Assembly: GCF_963678635.1 (NCBI RefSeq)
Contig: NC_087066.1
Span: 8,895,954-8,959,953 of the forward strand
Source of the DNA: Symsagittifera roscoffensis
Taxonomy: Eukaryota; Xenacoelomorpha; Acoela; Convolutidae
DNA length: 64,000 nt
Reading direction: 5' to 3'
Below, piece by piece: positions 63,892 to 64,000 of the stretch (its first letter is position 1; each line of letters opens with the position of its first letter). The position numbers and the translations under genes were made by a program. Under the pieces are notes generated by a model, which was not told the DNA's origin, did not search any database, and worked only from the letters and a program-made list of their open reading frames with translations.

Positions 63892-64000
63892 ATATTAAAA
63901 AACTCGTCAGCAGTAGCAAGATAATTTCAAACAAATCGATTAAACTTTCTTTGTATCGACTCGGGTTATTTTTTTTTGAAAATCATGAGTAAAATTTCGA

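Overview
The window is AT-rich, intron-bearing animal DNA, crowded with repeats and poor in host genes. Short introns with TTTTCAG or TTTTTAG acceptors, many two-copy duplications, foldback repeats and several transposon classes point to an invertebrate. The acceptor style resembles nematodes, but no marker gene fixes the phylum.

The centrepiece is an 18.25-kb Maverick/Polinton (adintovirus-like) integrant at 26180-44429. It is bounded by a perfect 6-bp target-site duplication (TGCCCT) and terminal inverted repeats of about 220 bp, each of which is itself a large palindrome. Its genes, almost all on the minus strand, cover the Polinton core: protein-primed DNA polymerase B with N-terminal zinc fingers, an embedded HNH-like region and two introns; adenovirus-type cysteine protease; double-jelly-roll major capsid protein; a small pX-like basic protein; penton-like minor capsid protein; DDE integrase; PY-type protein; FtsK/HerA-like packaging ATPase; and a membrane protein. 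Several genes are linked by ATGA- or TAATG-type overlaps. Single lesions break the polymerase (two frameshifts), the major capsid gene (one amber codon), a PC4-like gene (frameshift) and a DxE/HCAL gene (one ochre codon), so this copy is probably recent but not autonomous. Between the polymerase and the protease lies a 3.7-kb block framed by its own 120-bp inverted repeats. It holds an unknown NLS protein and two plus-strand genes, one PC4-like and one with a HUH-like His-x-His motif.

Host-type genes: (i) two paralogous four-exon genes for small secreted, cysteine-containing proteins at 15158-16632 and 62862-63891, with matching exon lengths and phases; (ii) a composite gene at 49064-51313 joining a ubiquitin-specific protease, the C-terminal part of an SGNH hydrolase and an AlkB-type dioxygenase, broken by one frameshift and one stop; (iii) the first exon of a type II membrane protein at 6719-7036 on the minus strand; (iv) some weaker exon-like pieces.

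Repeats fill the rest: a 1.44-kb tandem duplication (475-3344), a foldback/MITE family (5335-5930 and relatives), duplicated 1-kb blocks (10.4-11.5 and 13.0-14.1 kb), a decayed Ty3/gypsy element with long LTRs (18.2-25.3 kb), a TTTA-rich tract (47.8-48.7 kb), a 76-bp tandem array (51.6-52.65 kb), two copies of a 1-kb repeat of which one carries a GC-rich minisatellite expansion (52.7-55.2 kb), a 1.4-kb foldback element (55.2-56.6 kb), a BEL/Pao integrase remnant (57.5-58.1 kb) and a 364-bp tandem duplication (60.3-61.05 kb).
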